DNA from: Sutcliffiella deserti
GTDB lineage: Bacteria > Bacillota > Bacilli > Bacillales > Bacillaceae_I
DNA length: 64,000 nt
Direction: 5' to 3'
Assembly: GCF_020037475.1 (NCBI RefSeq)
Contig: NZ_JAIQDB010000003.1
Span: 1 to 64,000 of the forward strand
In this document: in pieces, positions 17,352-27,307 of the stretch
Layout of the letters: each line of letters opens with the position of its first letter
How positions within the stretch are numbered: the stretch's first letter is position 1
Translations under genes and position numbers: made by a program
The notes under the pieces: model-generated
The model's input: only the letters and a program-made list of their open reading frames with translations
Database searches by the model: none
What the model was told of the DNA's origin: nothing

Positions 17352-18903
17352 AGAATTGCTTGCTAAACAAAAAAAAGCAGAATCAAGTAAACCTAGTGAA
17401 GAATTTGTCAGTACAGAGAGCCTCGAGGAAAAATGCAGCACATTAGAGAAAATGATGAATCATTCCAGTGACGTGGTATTGGAGGACCTATTTATAGGCA
17501 ACTTGCATGCAAAGCTCTGTTATCTCGAGTCGACTACTGAAATCAAGCTCATTATGGAACAAATACAGGACCCGATTATAAATATTGCACCTGGAGGTAT
17601 TGAACAAGCAATCCTCTCTAATAGTAAAAAAGAACTTACTAGATTGTTTTCAAGCTCACAATTAGCTTTTTCAGAAAAATGGGAAGATGTTGGTCAAAAA
17701 CTAGTTGCAGGCTACGCCGTTATAATAGTAGAGCAAATTTCAACATTTTGTTTTGTCCTTGTAAAAAGCACGCCAAGCAGAAGTATTACCGAGCCCACCA
17801 CTCAAACGATCATTAGAGGACCAAAAGACGGATTTGTGGAAGATTTACCAACAAACCTAGGGATATTAAGAAGTAGAATTAAAAATCCAAACCTATGCTT
17901 TCAAGATTTTTTTATTGGCGAAGATACACAAACAAGAGTGACATTAGGGTTCATAAGTAATATTGTAAACGACAAAATCCTAAAGGAGGTTACCAAAAGA
18001 GTGGAGGAAATCAAAACCTATGCCATTTTTGAATCCTCCAACATCGAAGAGATGATTGCTGATAAAACTTTTACACCATTTCCTTTAGTCTATAATTCAG
18101 AGCGGCCGGATACCATCGCATCACACCTTGTTTCGGGGAAGGTGTGCATCTTTATAGATGGGACTCCATTTGTATTAACCGCTCCAGCAACCTTTCAAGA
18201 CTTTTTTTCGATTTCAGAAGATTATTATCAACCATTTTTCATGGCAACGTTTTTACGTATCATCCGCTACTTTTCTTTTATAATTGCATTACTTCTTCCC
18301 TCCTTGTTTGTGGCAATTATAACGTATCATCATGAAATGATCCCAACCGCACTTATTGCCAGCATTATCTCTCAAAGGGAAGGAATACCCTTTCCGGCAG
18401 TAATCGAGGCTTTTATTATGGAAATCACCTTTGAGATCCTACGTGAAGCCGGTATCCGAATGCCAAGAGCCGTAGGACAGACTGTCTCCATTGTTGGGGG
18501 GCTTGTAATTGGTCAAGCTGCAGTTGAAGCAGGTGTGGTATCAAGCTTCATGGTAATTATTGTAGCGTTAACGGCAATAGCAAGCTTTGTTTCACCTGTT
18601 TACAACCTGGCGATATCTACAAGATTATTGAGATTTTTATTTTTGATCCTTGGTGGTTCATTGGGGTTTTATGGAATCATGCTCGGTCTTATCTTTATGA
18701 TAGGACATATAAACAGCTTGCGTTCCTTCGGAGTACCCTATCTTACTCCTGTTTCTCCTTTTAAACTAACAGATCAAGAAGATGTCTTTTTTAGACTGCC
18801 TTATTACATGATGAAACAAAGACCAAGTTACCTTAAGACAAAGCAACCAAAGAAACAGTTTGCCGACAATTCACCAACGCCCCCTAAAGCAAAGGATGAC
18901 TAG
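17326..18903 (+). CDS. Spore germination receptor A subunit (GerAA family)
   Basis: A 525-residue protein: a large soluble N-terminal domain (to ~residue 285), then about five to six helices and a hydrophilic C-terminal tail. The PFPAVIEAFIMEITFEILREAGIRMP region and SIVGGLVIGQAAVEAG are hallmark GerA motifs. With the B and C subunits it forms the germinant-gated channel in the inner membrane. AAAGGAGG lies inside the end of the B gene. Here the order is B-A-C rather than the more common A-B-C or A-C-B. Confidence 0.92.
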   Translation: MKRRITTLKELLAKQKKAESSKPSEEFVSTESLEEKCSTLEKMMNHSSDVVLEDLFIGNLHAKLCYLESTTEIKLIMEQIQDPIINIAPGGIEQAILSNSKKELTRLFSSSQLAFSEKWEDVGQKLVAGYAVIIVEQISTFCFVLVKSTPSRSITEPTTQTIIRGPKDGFVEDLPTNLGILRSRIKNPNLCFQDFFIGEDTQTRVTLGFISNIVNDKILKEVTKRVEEIKTYAIFESSNIEEMIADKTFTPFPLVYNSERPDTIASHLVSGKVCIFIDGTPFVLTAPATFQDFFSISEDYYQPFFMATFLRIIRYFSFIIALLLPSLFVAIITYHHEMIPTALIASIISQREGIPFPAVIEAFIMEITFEILREAGIRMPRAVGQTVSIVGGLVIGQAAVEAGVVSSFMVIIVALTAIASFVSPVYNLAISTRLLRFLFLILGGSLGFYGIMLGLIFMIGHINSLRSFGVPYLTPVSPFKLTDQEDVFFRLPYYMMKQRPSYLKTKQPKKQFADNSPTPPKAKDD

Positions 18904-18906
18904 ACC

Positions 18907-20091
18907 ATGAAAACTATTAAAATTTTACACATCTTTATCCTTCTCGCTTTTCTGACCGCGTGTTGGGATTTACATGAGGTTAATGAGGTTTCTATTATTT
19001 CTGGCCTGGCAATTGATAAAGGGAAGGATGCTAAATTTAGGCTAACCGTAGAACTACTCAATGCTAGTGAAATGGGAACAGATAAAGCTTCAGGAAACAC
19101 AGCAAGCATTGTACTAGGAGTAGAGGGACAATCTATCGGAGAATTGACTCATAAAATCAATCAGGCTATCTCAAGAAAGCCAATCTATTCTCATATGAAG
19201 ACCGTAATCATCAGTGAGGAATTAGCACGCGAGGGGGTAGTAGAACTATTCGATCTGATGGACCGGCACAGGGAAATAAGAAATGACTTTAACATTCTTA
19301 TAGTAGAAGCTCCCCACATGGCAGCGGATGTATTGAACATTACGTATCCTTTACAAAAGGTAGCCACTCAGAAGATCAATACTCAAGCAGATACATTTTA
19401 TGAAGAATGGGGGGGATATTCTAGAGTAAGGTTAAAGGATTTAGTGGATGCATTTAGTACAGATGGAAGAGAGCCTACAACTGCAATGATTGGAATTGTA
19501 GGCGCATCTCAAAAAGGGGCCTCTGTTGAAAACCTCCAAAAAACAGAGCCCGATGCTTATATAGAATTCACTGGAAACAGCATCTTCAAAGATAATAAAA
19601 TGATTGGCCAAATACCATTGATAGGAAGTAGGAGCTATCTTATTACACAAGATAATTTAGAGCGAACATCCATCTCCATTGAATGCGAAGAAAACAAAAC
19701 GGTTGATATACGTCTTCAAAGCATTAAATCAAATACTTCTGTAAAAATGAAGGCCGGTGTTCCCCATATTCAGATTACCATTGGAGGAGAAGGAATCTTA
19801 GAAGGTACACAATGCTCAGATCCCATTTCCAGCTTTAAGGTTACAGATGAGTATGAAAAAAAATCTGGCGAACTACTGGAAGAAGAGGTTCGCAGCACGA
19901 TCAACCTCGCTCAAAAAGAATTCCAAAGTGATATTTTCGGATTTGGCGAAATTCTTTACCGAAGTGAACCAAAAAAATTCAAGAAAGTAAAAGACAACTG
20001 GAATGAAACCTTTGCCAAAGCAACAGTCGAAGTTAATGCCACAATCAAGATTAGACGTAGTGGATTAAGAATTGACTCTTATTTGGATTAG
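18907..20091 (+). CDS. Spore germination receptor C lipoprotein (Ger(x)C family)
   Basis: A 394-residue lipoprotein. The signal peptide ends at LTACWD, a lipobox with Cys at residue ~19, followed by the typical WDLHEVNEVSIISGLAIDKG-like start of Ger(x)C proteins. Three structural domains are expected on the outer face of the inner membrane. It begins 3 bases after the A gene stop. It is needed for receptor assembly and lipidation by Lgt. Confidence 0.92.
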   Translation: MKTIKILHIFILLAFLTACWDLHEVNEVSIISGLAIDKGKDAKFRLTVELLNASEMGTDKASGNTASIVLGVEGQSIGELTHKINQAISRKPIYSHMKTVIISEELAREGVVELFDLMDRHREIRNDFNILIVEAPHMAADVLNITYPLQKVATQKINTQADTFYEEWGGYSRVRLKDLVDAFSTDGREPTTAMIGIVGASQKGASVENLQKTEPDAYIEFTGNSIFKDNKMIGQIPLIGSRSYLITQDNLERTSISIECEENKTVDIRLQSIKSNTSVKMKAGVPHIQITIGGEGILEGTQCSDPISSFKVTDEYEKKSGELLEEEVRSTINLAQKEFQSDIFGFGEILYRSEPKKFKKVKDNWNETFAKATVEVNATIKIRRSGLRIDSYLD

Positions 20092-20383
20092 GGGGTCGGG
20101 GGGACTTCCCTTCTTTTCCCCCTCCCCGATTCCTTCAACACTTTTTCAGATAGTTCATAACCTCTTTATAAAAATCCCTTAATGAAAGTAAATCCCACCC
20201 TAAGTTTTTCTAAATCTATTGTACTATACATCCCATAATTAGTAATATGAGTACAATAGAACAATAAAGTTTTCTCCCTGCACATCCAAATTACAGTTTG
20301 CAGCGTAAGGAAAGTAGATACTTTTCTTCTTTAATGACACAATTGGATGGTATAAAATAATCACATATAAAAGGAGAAAATCG
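20092..20383. other. Spacer between ger operon and ECF operon
   Basis: Directly after the C gene a G-run/C-run pair (GGGGTCGGGGGGA with TCCCCCTCCCC, 20091-20130) could form a terminator stem, but it lacks a T tract. The remainder is AT-rich with no gene. A promoter for the ECF operon must lie near 20330-20370; an AAAGGAG Shine-Dalgarno is clear. Confidence 0.45.
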
Positions 20384-20944
20384 ATGCAGAATAAGGACTC
20401 TCTTCTATACGAGCGGATAAGGAGCAAGGATAAAGAAGCTCTAGAGGAATTGTACGATAGATATGAGAAAGTTTTATATTCCTTTTTAATAAAAGTCACT
20501 GGCGACGAAGAGATTGCTGAAGAAGCGATTCAAGATGTGTTTATGAAACTTTGGCAAGGTAGCACCGGGAGCTATGACTCCACAAAAGGGAAGTTCTCGT
20601 CTTGGTTGTTCACTGTAGCACGTAACAAAGCGTTGGATATTATCCGAAAGAAAGCTAGAGCCAAGAGCATCTCTATTGACGAGGTAGAGCCTTTCCTTTC
20701 ATCCGATGACTCGCCAGAACAACAAACAGAGTGGAAAGAAGAACAAGAAAAAATCAGAAAAGCAGTTTCTACCCTCTCAGATGAACAGAAAAAGATGGTG
20801 CATTATATGTATTTTAAAGGTTATACCCAGCAAAAGATCGCAGAATTAACCGGCACACCGCTCGGTACGGTGAAAGGACGACTGCGATTGGCATTAAAGA
20901 AACTGAAACGAACATTAATCGAGGAAAGGAGGGGGAGTATATGA
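20384..20944 (+). CDS. ECF RNA polymerase sigma factor (SigK/RpoE-like)
   Basis: A 186-residue sigma-70 family factor. Region 2 contains LYSFLIKVTGDEEIAEEAIQ and FSSWLFTVARNKALDIIRK; region 4 contains the helix-turn-helix YTQQKIAELTGTPLGTVKGR. It directs transcription of a stress regulon and is inhibited by the coupled anti-sigma factor, whose ATG overlaps this stop by 4 bases. Autoregulation is likely but not demonstrated by a motif I can assign. Confidence 0.9.
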   Translation: MQNKDSLLYERIRSKDKEALEELYDRYEKVLYSFLIKVTGDEEIAEEAIQDVFMKLWQGSTGSYDSTKGKFSSWLFTVARNKALDIIRKKARAKSISIDEVEPFLSSDDSPEQQTEWKEEQEKIRKAVSTLSDEQKKMVHYMYFKGYTQQKIAELTGTPLGTVKGRLRLALKKLKRTLIEERRGSI

Positions 20945-21660
20945 GCCACCAGTGTGAGAATCTCCTAGATTATTTTAACGGGCACTTATCAAAAGCAGAT
21001 AAAGAGCAATTCGAAAAGCATCTAGCTGAATGTCCGGAGTGTCAGGAAGAATTACAAGAGCTTCAGGAGATATTAGGGGATACTGCCCTCCTATCTGAAC
21101 AGGTTTCTCCCCCACCTGAAATGAAGGAAAGAATATTAGCGAATGTATTTGCTGAAGAAACGGTAAAGGCGGAACCAACACCTATTCCAGTCCATTCCAC
21201 CGGTAAAAAGGCGTCAATATCCAAACCATGGCTTACAAGCTTTTTAGCCGCCTCACTTTTACTTTCGGTGCTAGGAAACGGCTATCTCCTATTAAATGAG
21301 AATAGGTCTGGAACAGAGGAATGGAAGCAACCTGATAATGTCGTTAAATTAGAACCATCAGACACCGCTGGAATCGGATTTGCGACCCTTTTCCAACAAG
21401 AGCAAACACTTTCTGTCATGATTCAAACACAAGAGCTTCCCGCACTTACTGGATCAGAAGTATACCAAGTATGGTTATTAAAAGATGGTACACCAATACC
21501 AGCAGGAAGCTTTACAGTAGACAATCAAGGAAAAGGCTATGTGCTTCACCGTATCGACGAGGCAGAAAGCCAGGAATGGGATACAATTGCCATCACCCTT
21601 GAGCCTCACGAAGGCAATGACTTGCCAGAAGGAAACATTCATCTTTCGGCTGGTTTATAA
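20941..21660 (+). CDS. Zinc-binding anti-sigma factor (RskA-like)
   Basis: A 239-residue protein. The N-terminal ZAS domain has the H-x3-C-x2-C motif (HLAECPEC at residues ~27-34), then a linker, one membrane helix at ~residues 98-118 (LLSVLGNGYLLLN) and an extracytoplasmic RskA-type domain (EVYQVWLLKDGTPIPAG). It holds the sigma factor inactive at the membrane and probably releases it on envelope or redox stress. A terminator follows at 21697. Confidence 0.88.
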   Translation: MSHQCENLLDYFNGHLSKADKEQFEKHLAECPECQEELQELQEILGDTALLSEQVSPPPEMKERILANVFAEETVKAEPTPIPVHSTGKKASISKPWLTSFLAASLLLSVLGNGYLLLNENRSGTEEWKQPDNVVKLEPSDTAGIGFATLFQQEQTLSVMIQTQELPALTGSEVYQVWLLKDGTPIPAGSFTVDNQGKGYVLHRIDEAESQEWDTIAITLEPHEGNDLPEGNIHLSAGL

Positions 21661-21696
21661 AGATAGGGCTCACTAAAAAACGATCTTTCCTATAAG

Positions 21697-21735
21697 CAGA
21701 GCGATTCGCTTTTGAATCGGCTCTGTTTTTTTTAT
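21697..21735 (+). terminator. Terminator of the ECF/RskA operon
   Basis: CAGAGC-GATTC and GAATC-GGCTCTG arms form a long stem with a run of eight T residues behind. Confidence 0.92.
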
Positions 21736-21757
21736 TACAATGTTCTAGCATCTCTTC

Positions 21758-22672
21758 CTATAAATCAATCCCAAACTCAAGATGAATACTCAACATTTGA
21801 TACCCTAGTGACTTATATAGAGCAATCGCACTTTCATTATCTCCGTAAACACTAAGAGTCGCTTCCTTCATGCCTTTGTTTTTTAGAAAATGCAATGCCT
21901 CAGTGATGACCGCTCTAGCAATTCCTTTTCTTCTCCAATCTGGAAGAACAAATATATTTTCGGTAGCACTTCTTTCCTCCCCAAGCCCCCAAGTCATGAC
22001 GCTGCCGACAACCTCATCCCCTTTAAAAGCTGTGAAGGTATCCCATGCCGAACCACTCTTCATCCACTTTAGACGATTTAAACTCCAACTAATCCCATCC
22101 AAGGCAGCTTCAGCCTCCGCTCTCAGATATTTTTCCTGTTCAGCTTGAGTCTCCATTTTCCAATGAACCACTAGAATACCCTCTATCAGAGGCACATTTG
22201 GAATCTCCTCTGTTAAGTCCCGTTTCATAATAAAATGCGTTCGGCGTGCAGTAAAGCCTCTTGCTAGAAAATAGTCAACCTCCTCTAATTCATCAGCAGG
22301 AATAATGTAACTGACTCGAATATTTTTATCAGGAAAAAGGTCACTTATTTCACGTGCCCTTGCTAGCAAAGAGTTCAATAGTTCGTCCTGCAATTCTGAT
22401 GGGCAGGGGACATGATGATTCCAGTACATATCAAGATTTAGTTTGTAGATAAAATTTGATTGTTTTAGAGGTTGATCCCTGGTAGTCCACGGTTGGTCCG
22501 GCTCCAGATGTCCCACCCCGACTATAGTATCTTCTGAATCAACTGCGCAAAATATGTTGGCAGGTTCATAATCTTTGTTATATCGGTAGGCAAGCATCGC
22601 CAAAAAATTAAATTCCGCTATTTTATCTGCATCCTGATCAAGGTAATTTCTTATCTTGTAATAACCATTCAT
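21758..22672 (-). CDS. GNAT acetyltransferase with two GNAT-like halves
   Basis: A 304-residue protein. The C-terminal half has the acetyl-CoA binding pattern ENIFVLPDWRRKGIARAVI (R/Q-x-x-G-x-A/G) and the closing YGDNESAIALYKSLGY typical of GNAT enzymes. The N-terminal half looks like a degenerate second GNAT domain. Acceptor unknown. It stands alone, convergent with the ECF operon. Confidence 0.85.
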   Translation of the reverse strand: MNGYYKIRNYLDQDADKIAEFNFLAMLAYRYNKDYEPANIFCAVDSEDTIVGVGHLEPDQPWTTRDQPLKQSNFIYKLNLDMYWNHHVPCPSELQDELLNSLLARAREISDLFPDKNIRVSYIIPADELEEVDYFLARGFTARRTHFIMKRDLTEEIPNVPLIEGILVVHWKMETQAEQEKYLRAEAEAALDGISWSLNRLKWMKSGSAWDTFTAFKGDEVVGSVMTWGLGEERSATENIFVLPDWRRKGIARAVITEALHFLKNKGMKEATLSVYGDNESAIALYKSLGYQMLSIHLEFGIDL

Positions 22673-22960
22673 GAAGGGGACTCCTTCCTTGCTCGTTTTA
22701 TATAGATACTAACATAATAAACCTATTTGAATGTAGAATGGGAGGCTTTTGGAATAGTGGAGGCAGAGTTGTTAGCCAGTCTCCACGGTTATGGTTAATA
22801 AGGAGAGTAAAGTAACTGTCAGCAATGCACTAAACTAAGAAACAGGCAGGTTATTCGGTGATTTTTGAGTTGCGGACTAGGTTTCAACGGGGTGACGCTC
22901 GACGGGGAGTCAAATCACGGTGGTCGTGCTATAGCGAGATGCACGAAAATTCAGGTTCCG
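22673..22960. other. Spacer upstream of the 41-bp repeats
   Basis: No open frame with a Shine-Dalgarno was found in these ~290 bases. The right end (GCACGAAAATTCAGGTTCCG near 22940) looks like a decayed copy of the adjoining 41-bp unit. Confidence 0.4.
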
Positions 22961-23083
22961 CACCACTTCTCATGATTTACGCACGGAACTAGCTTTTTTC
23001 GCTTCACTTCTCGTGATTTGCGCACGGAACTAGCTTTTTTCGTACCACTTCTCAACATTTGCGCACGAAACCAGCTCTTACCC
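22961..23083. repeat. 41-bp tandem repeat (three copies)
   Basis: Copies start at 22961, 23002 and 23043. The core reads GCGCACGGAACTAGCTTTTT and is preceded by CACTTCTCGTGATTT. Copies 1 and 2 are nearly identical; copy 3 is more diverged. No gene in it. It lies between the 5' end of a GNAT gene and the 3' end of ptsG. Confidence 0.85.
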
Positions 23084-23130
23084 ACCACCCCTGCCCCCCT
23101 CATAAACAGCCCCCACCCTCACTCAATAAA

Positions 23131-23178
23131 ATAAAAAGCCAGACCCCTCAAGCAGTTAAACATGCTTGAGGGTCTGGC
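23131..23178 (-). terminator. Terminator of ptsG
   Basis: GCCAGACCC..CAAGCA and TGCTTG..GGTCTGGC form a stem of about 17 bp, followed on the minus strand by TTTTTATTTTATT. Confidence 0.92.
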
Positions 23179-23196
23179 CCTAATAATCCACAATCC

Positions 23197-25224
23197 TTAT
23201 TTCTCCACTACCTCAACTCGACCCGTCTCCCCAAAACTAACTTTTCCATCTTTTATCTCAACCACTTCGCCAGCAGCTAAGTTAGTAAAGACTATTGGAG
23301 TGATTGTTGAAGTTGCTTCCCCTTTTATGATACTTAGATCCACATTCAACAACGGTTGTCCAAGATCGACAGTGTCGCCTTGCTCTACTAAACTTTCAAA
23401 GCCGCGACCTTTCAAGTTAACAGTATCAATTCCCACATGTACAAGAATCTCTCTGCCATCAGCAGTTTCGATTCCGATTGCATGCTTGGTTGGGAATAGG
23501 TTGACAATAGTTCCGGCAACCGGTGATACGACTGTTCCTTCCGTAGGTTCAATGGCAAAGCCGTCACCCATCATTTTTTCCGAAAAGATTTTATCCGGCA
23601 CCTCACTAATAGGCAGAAGCTTTCCGCTCATCGGAATTGCCACTTCAAATCCAGTCGATGACACCGCTTCGGTCGTTGCTGCCACTTCACTCTTCACTGG
23701 CGTTTTGCCGCTAAGGATATCTTGGATTTGTCCTTTTATGATTTCAGAACGAGGTCCGAAGATAGCTTGGATGTTTTTATCGATTTGCATAACACCGGAA
23801 GCACCAAGCTTTTTCAATTTCTCTTTGTCTACTTTTTCTACTTCACGCACACTTACACGAAGTCTTGTGATACAAGCATCCAAGTCTGCTAGATTTTCTT
23901 TTCCACCAAGCGCCTGCAACACGCCATAAGGAAGATCAGTTGCTGCTGAACCTGATCCAGATCCATCTGCTTCTTCTTCCACTTTTTCCTCACGACCAGG
24001 TGTCATCAGGTTGAACTTCTTAATTGCAAAGCGGAATCCAAAGTAATAGATGACTGCGAACGCTAGACCGACTGGAATCACTAACCACCATGCGGTCTGA
24101 TTCGGCAGGACACCAAACAGAATATAGTCAATGACACCTCCTGAGAAGGTCATTCCAATTTTCACATCTAAAATATGCATCACCATGAAGGATAATCCTG
24201 CAAACACGGCGTGAATACCGAATAGAACTGGTGCAACAAAAAGGAAGCTAAATTCTAGCGGTTCTGTGATCCCTGTTAGGAAAGAAGTTAATGCCGCTGA
24301 ACCCATGATTCCTGCTACATACTTCTTCTGTTCTGGACGCGCACAATGATAGATTGCTAGAGCCGCTGCAGGTAAACCGAACATCATAAATGGGAATTTA
24401 CCCGTCATGAACGTTCCTGCTGTCAGTTCTGCACCGTCTTTAACCTGCTCCATGAATATACGCTGATCGCCACGGACGATTTCTCCAGCCGCATTTGTAT
24501 AAGAGCCAAATTCAAACCAGAATGGTGAATAGAAAATATGATGCAAACCAAATGGAATCAATCCACGTTCAATTACCCCGAAAATAAAGGCAGCAAGCGT
24601 ACGATTCGATTCTGTCATAAAATAAGAGAATGTATTAAGCCCCTCTTGCGCAAACGGCCAAAGGAAGTTCATAACTACCCCTAATACCAAGGCAGAAGCA
24701 GCCGTTACAATTGGAACAAAACGCTTTCCTGCAAAAAATCCTAAATAGGATGGTAATTCAATATTGTAAAACTTATTGTACATATAGGCTCCGAGCACCC
24801 CGGCGATAATCCCGCCAAACACTCCGGTCTGTAGGGTTGGTATTCCGAGTACATTTGCTAATGCAGGATCACTTCCAACCTGATCGGCTGTGACACCACT
24901 AATTACACTCATCGTCACATTCATAATCAAATAACCGATCATCGCAGCAAGTCCGGCAACCCCGTCTCCTCCTGCTAAACCAATCGCTACCCCAACAGCA
25001 AATAGAAGCGGTAGATTCGAGAACACAATACTACCTGCCTGCTCCATAATTTGCGCTAACAGTACAAGTGCATCCGCTTCTAAAAAGCCAAGACGACTTG
25101 TCAGATTCGGATTTTGCATCGCATTACCAAACGCAAGCAAGATCCCGGCAGCAGGAAGCAACGCAACCGGCAGCATTAACGCGCGACCAATACGCTGCAG
25201 TAATCCAAAAGATTTTTTAAACAT
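23197..25224 (-). CDS. ptsG: PTS glucose-specific EIICBA
   Basis: About 675 residues in the order IIC-IIB-IIA. IIC (to ~residue 400) has about ten helices and the conserved [15 protein letters not shown] segment; IIB (~430-510) has the phosphocysteine in [13 protein letters not shown] (~530-676) has the active histidine in [10 protein letters not shown]. It imports glucose and phosphorylates it at the membrane. ATG at 25224 follows AGGAGGAATCGTG. The leader has a RAT/terminator and the next gene upstream encodes GlcT, so expression is glucose-induced antitermination. Confidence 0.93.
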   Translation of the reverse strand: MFKKSFGLLQRIGRALMLPVALLPAAGILLAFGNAMQNPNLTSRLGFLEADALVLLAQIMEQAGSIVFSNLPLLFAVGVAIGLAGGDGVAGLAAMIGYLIMNVTMSVISGVTADQVGSDPALANVLGIPTLQTGVFGGIIAGVLGAYMYNKFYNIELPSYLGFFAGKRFVPIVTAASALVLGVVMNFLWPFAQEGLNTFSYFMTESNRTLAAFIFGVIERGLIPFGLHHIFYSPFWFEFGSYTNAAGEIVRGDQRIFMEQVKDGAELTAGTFMTGKFPFMMFGLPAAALAIYHCARPEQKKYVAGIMGSAALTSFLTGITEPLEFSFLFVAPVLFGIHAVFAGLSFMVMHILDVKIGMTFSGGVIDYILFGVLPNQTAWWLVIPVGLAFAVIYYFGFRFAIKKFNLMTPGREEKVEEEADGSGSGSAATDLPYGVLQALGGKENLADLDACITRLRVSVREVEKVDKEKLKKLGASGVMQIDKNIQAIFGPRSEIIKGQIQDILSGKTPVKSEVAATTEAVSSTGFEVAIPMSGKLLPISEVPDKIFSEKMMGDGFAIEPTEGTVVSPVAGTIVNLFPTKHAIGIETADGREILVHVGIDTVNLKGRGFESLVEQGDTVDLGQPLLNVDLSIIKGEATSTITPIVFTNLAAGEVVEIKDGKVSFGETGRVEVVEK

Positions 25225-25283
25225 CACGATTCCTCCTAAATATCTTTCTGCCAGACAGAAATACTTTTTCTATGTAAAACAAC

Positions 25284-25392
25284 AAAAAAGACATGAGAAT
25301 TAAGAAAGGGTACAACAAGGAAAGTACATAAATGTACCTTCTCTTCTTTACCATCTTTCTTCCTCTCATGCCTGCATAACCAGTAACACGTG
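25284..25392 (-). promoter_or_regulatory. ptsG leader: RAT antiterminator and overlapping terminator
   Basis: On the minus strand a RAT-like element (25392-25364, GTGTTACTGGTTATGCAGGC then ATGAGA) overlaps the 5' arm of a terminator whose 3' arm (CTTTCTTAATTCTCATG, ~25306-25290) is followed by TCTTTTTT. The two structures are mutually exclusive, the arrangement known for GlcT-controlled ptsG in Bacillus. A small extra palindrome GTACATaaATGTAC lies in the loop. Confidence 0.88.
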
Positions 25393-25412
25393 AAAAAAGT
25401 GTCTGAATTATT

Positions 25413-26243
25413 CTATTGTTTTGAAAGCCTTTGCAGATGTAGGGTCAAATAAACGGCCTCGGCATCTGGTACAGACTTTTGAAATTTCTGCTGCATAATC
25501 TTAATTAATTTCCATGCTAGATTGTAGCACACAGGGTATTCCTCTTGCAATACCTTTGCAAGCATTTCTTGTTGGTCCGGTCGGTATTGATTAAGTTGGA
25601 TCCGCTCAATGGATGCATGAAAATGACGAATAAGCCTCAGATAGTTCACATCCGTGCGATCGATCGTAATCTTCAATGAATTTTCAATCAACTGTACCAT
25701 CTCACTAATCAGCTGCGTATGGCGATTAATCTCCGATAGCTTCCGATTTGTCAGCGCACTATGAATGTGCAGTGTGATAAAACCTATTTCCCCCTCTGGA
25801 ATCGATAGATTGAGCTTATCGTTCAACCACTCCACAATTTCCATCGCAGCGATGTATTCCTTAGGGTAGGCAAGCTCTGTCTCCTTCAGAAAAGGATTCT
25901 TGATATCCAATCCTTGCCGAATCCGCTTTACAGCAAAGTATAAGTGATCTGTCAGGCCAACATGGATATGTTCATTAAGCTTCACCTGAAATCGTGCTTC
26001 TATCCGTTCCATACACTCATTCATCAGCCCGATAAAGGACTCATCGACATAATCAAGGAGCTGCTTATACTGCTGCTGTTCCTTCTGGTCCCTTAGTACA
26101 AAGAATTTCTCCGCACGATCGACCGTTATAGTTTCATCCGTCTTTTTGCCAAATCCAATCCCTTTACCTGTAAGGATTACCTCTCCAAACTCAGGATGGG
26201 TAGCGATTAGGACGTTGTTATTTAAGACTTTTTTTACTTGCAT
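25413..26243 (-). CDS. glcT: GlcT, BglG-family transcriptional antiterminator
   Basis: About 276 residues: an RNA-binding CAT domain (residues 1-~60, VKKVLNNNVLIATHPEFGE) and two PRD domains with conserved histidines (GFITLHIHSA; VYLTLHLQRL). The start at 26243 follows GGAGG. When glucose is present the protein binds the RAT in the ptsG leader and prevents termination; EIIGlc phosphorylation inactivates it. Gene order glcT-ptsG and the leader support the name. Confidence 0.93.
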   Translation of the reverse strand: MQVKKVLNNNVLIATHPEFGEVILTGKGIGFGKKTDETITVDRAEKFFVLRDQKEQQQYKQLLDYVDESFIGLMNECMERIEARFQVKLNEHIHVGLTDHLYFAVKRIRQGLDIKNPFLKETELAYPKEYIAAMEIVEWLNDKLNLSIPEGEIGFITLHIHSALTNRKLSEINRHTQLISEMVQLIENSLKITIDRTDVNYLRLIRHFHASIERIQLNQYRPDQQEMLAKVLQEEYPVCYNLAWKLIKIMQQKFQKSVPDAEAVYLTLHLQRLSKQ

Positions 26244-26327
26244 ACTTACGCCTCCACTGCTTAGAAACTGCAATATATATAAAAGTACGCTAGGATGGAG
26301 ACAGAGTCAAGAGAGACTCACTCTTGT

Positions 26328-27257
26328 CTATTTTTTATGTACTTGATAATATGCTTTAAAAAGCTCTTCTACCGGAACATTATCAATCTTCATTCCAGTG
26401 ATGTCGCAATCTTGAATTACAAGATTTTGAAGATTACTGTTGTTTATTGCAGTACCTTGCAGATCACAGCTTTCAAAAGAGATTGGCTTTTTGTCCTCTC
26501 CAAGAACTGTTTGAATAAAACGAACCCCTCCTAATGTAACGAATTGGAACTTGCTATGAGAGAGATTTAAATCGGCATAGTGGGATTGTCTAAGATTTAT
26601 ATTCCTGAACGATGAGTGACTAAGATTACTGTTGCTCATGTGAGTATTCATTAGGTTGCTGTTACTAAATACACTATCTTGTAAATTCACAGAATAGCAC
26701 TCCGTTTTTTCCATATTACAATTTTCGTATTGAACGCTCGAAATATTTTTATCCTCTACTACGTTTTCTTTACCAGCAAAAGAGGGTTTTCTCTTAATAT
26801 AACAGTATTCATCTTCCGTTTTAAAAGTAATTTTATAGCCCATTTTTTCATAAAAATAGTGATTGTTCACTTGTCGGCTCGATGTCTCAAGGTCCCATGC
26901 TGTTACGTTCGGAAATTCTTCCTCTATTAACATGATAGCCCGTGAACCAATTCCCTTCCCTTGATAATTAGGATGAACGAAAATACGGTCAATTCTTCCA
27001 AAAGACCTGCCTGATATCGTAGCGATAATCCCCCCCACAATTGCTTTATCATAGACTATTTTATAAAACTCTAGTTCTTCCATCATATATTTAGTCATTT
27101 CAATAGAAGAATATCCAGGAGGTTTGATATTATAATCCACCACATCTTCCTGATCAGGAAGCCACTTTTTCGCCTCCGCATTAAAGGTCGTTTTCATTAT
27201 TTCTGTTAGTTCCTCCGCATCCATCATGACTGCTTTTCTTATTGTAACCACCGACAT
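26328..27257 (-). CDS. GNAT acetyltransferase fused to pentapeptide-like repeats
   Basis: A 309-residue protein. Residues 1-~160 form a GNAT domain with IFVHPNYQGKGIGSRA and the end motif HYFYEKMGYK. Residues ~170-290 are a run of pentapeptide-like repeats (NLQDSVFSNSNLMNTHMSNS and similar), which should fold into a right-handed beta-helix. The fusion suggests that the helix positions a macromolecular acceptor. GAGAGGGG precedes the ATG. Single gene. A palindrome of the REP-like family lies upstream. Confidence 0.82.
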   Translation of the reverse strand: MSVVTIRKAVMMDAEELTEIMKTTFNAEAKKWLPDQEDVVDYNIKPPGYSSIEMTKYMMEELEFYKIVYDKAIVGGIIATISGRSFGRIDRIFVHPNYQGKGIGSRAIMLIEEEFPNVTAWDLETSSRQVNNHYFYEKMGYKITFKTEDEYCYIKRKPSFAGKENVVEDKNISSVQYENCNMEKTECYSVNLQDSVFSNSNLMNTHMSNSNLSHSSFRNINLRQSHYADLNLSHSKFQFVTLGGVRFIQTVLGEDKKPISFESCDLQGTAINNSNLQNLVIQDCDITGMKIDNVPVEELFKAYYQVHKK

Positions 27258-27307
27258 ATATATTTCCCCTCTCTATAACACTTATTTTACCATCATAGAA
27301 CCACCAG

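Noticed and set aside
23162..23929. A 255-codon frame opposite ptsG
   Set aside because: It is the antisense shadow of the conserved IIB/IIA coding region and has no family resemblance.
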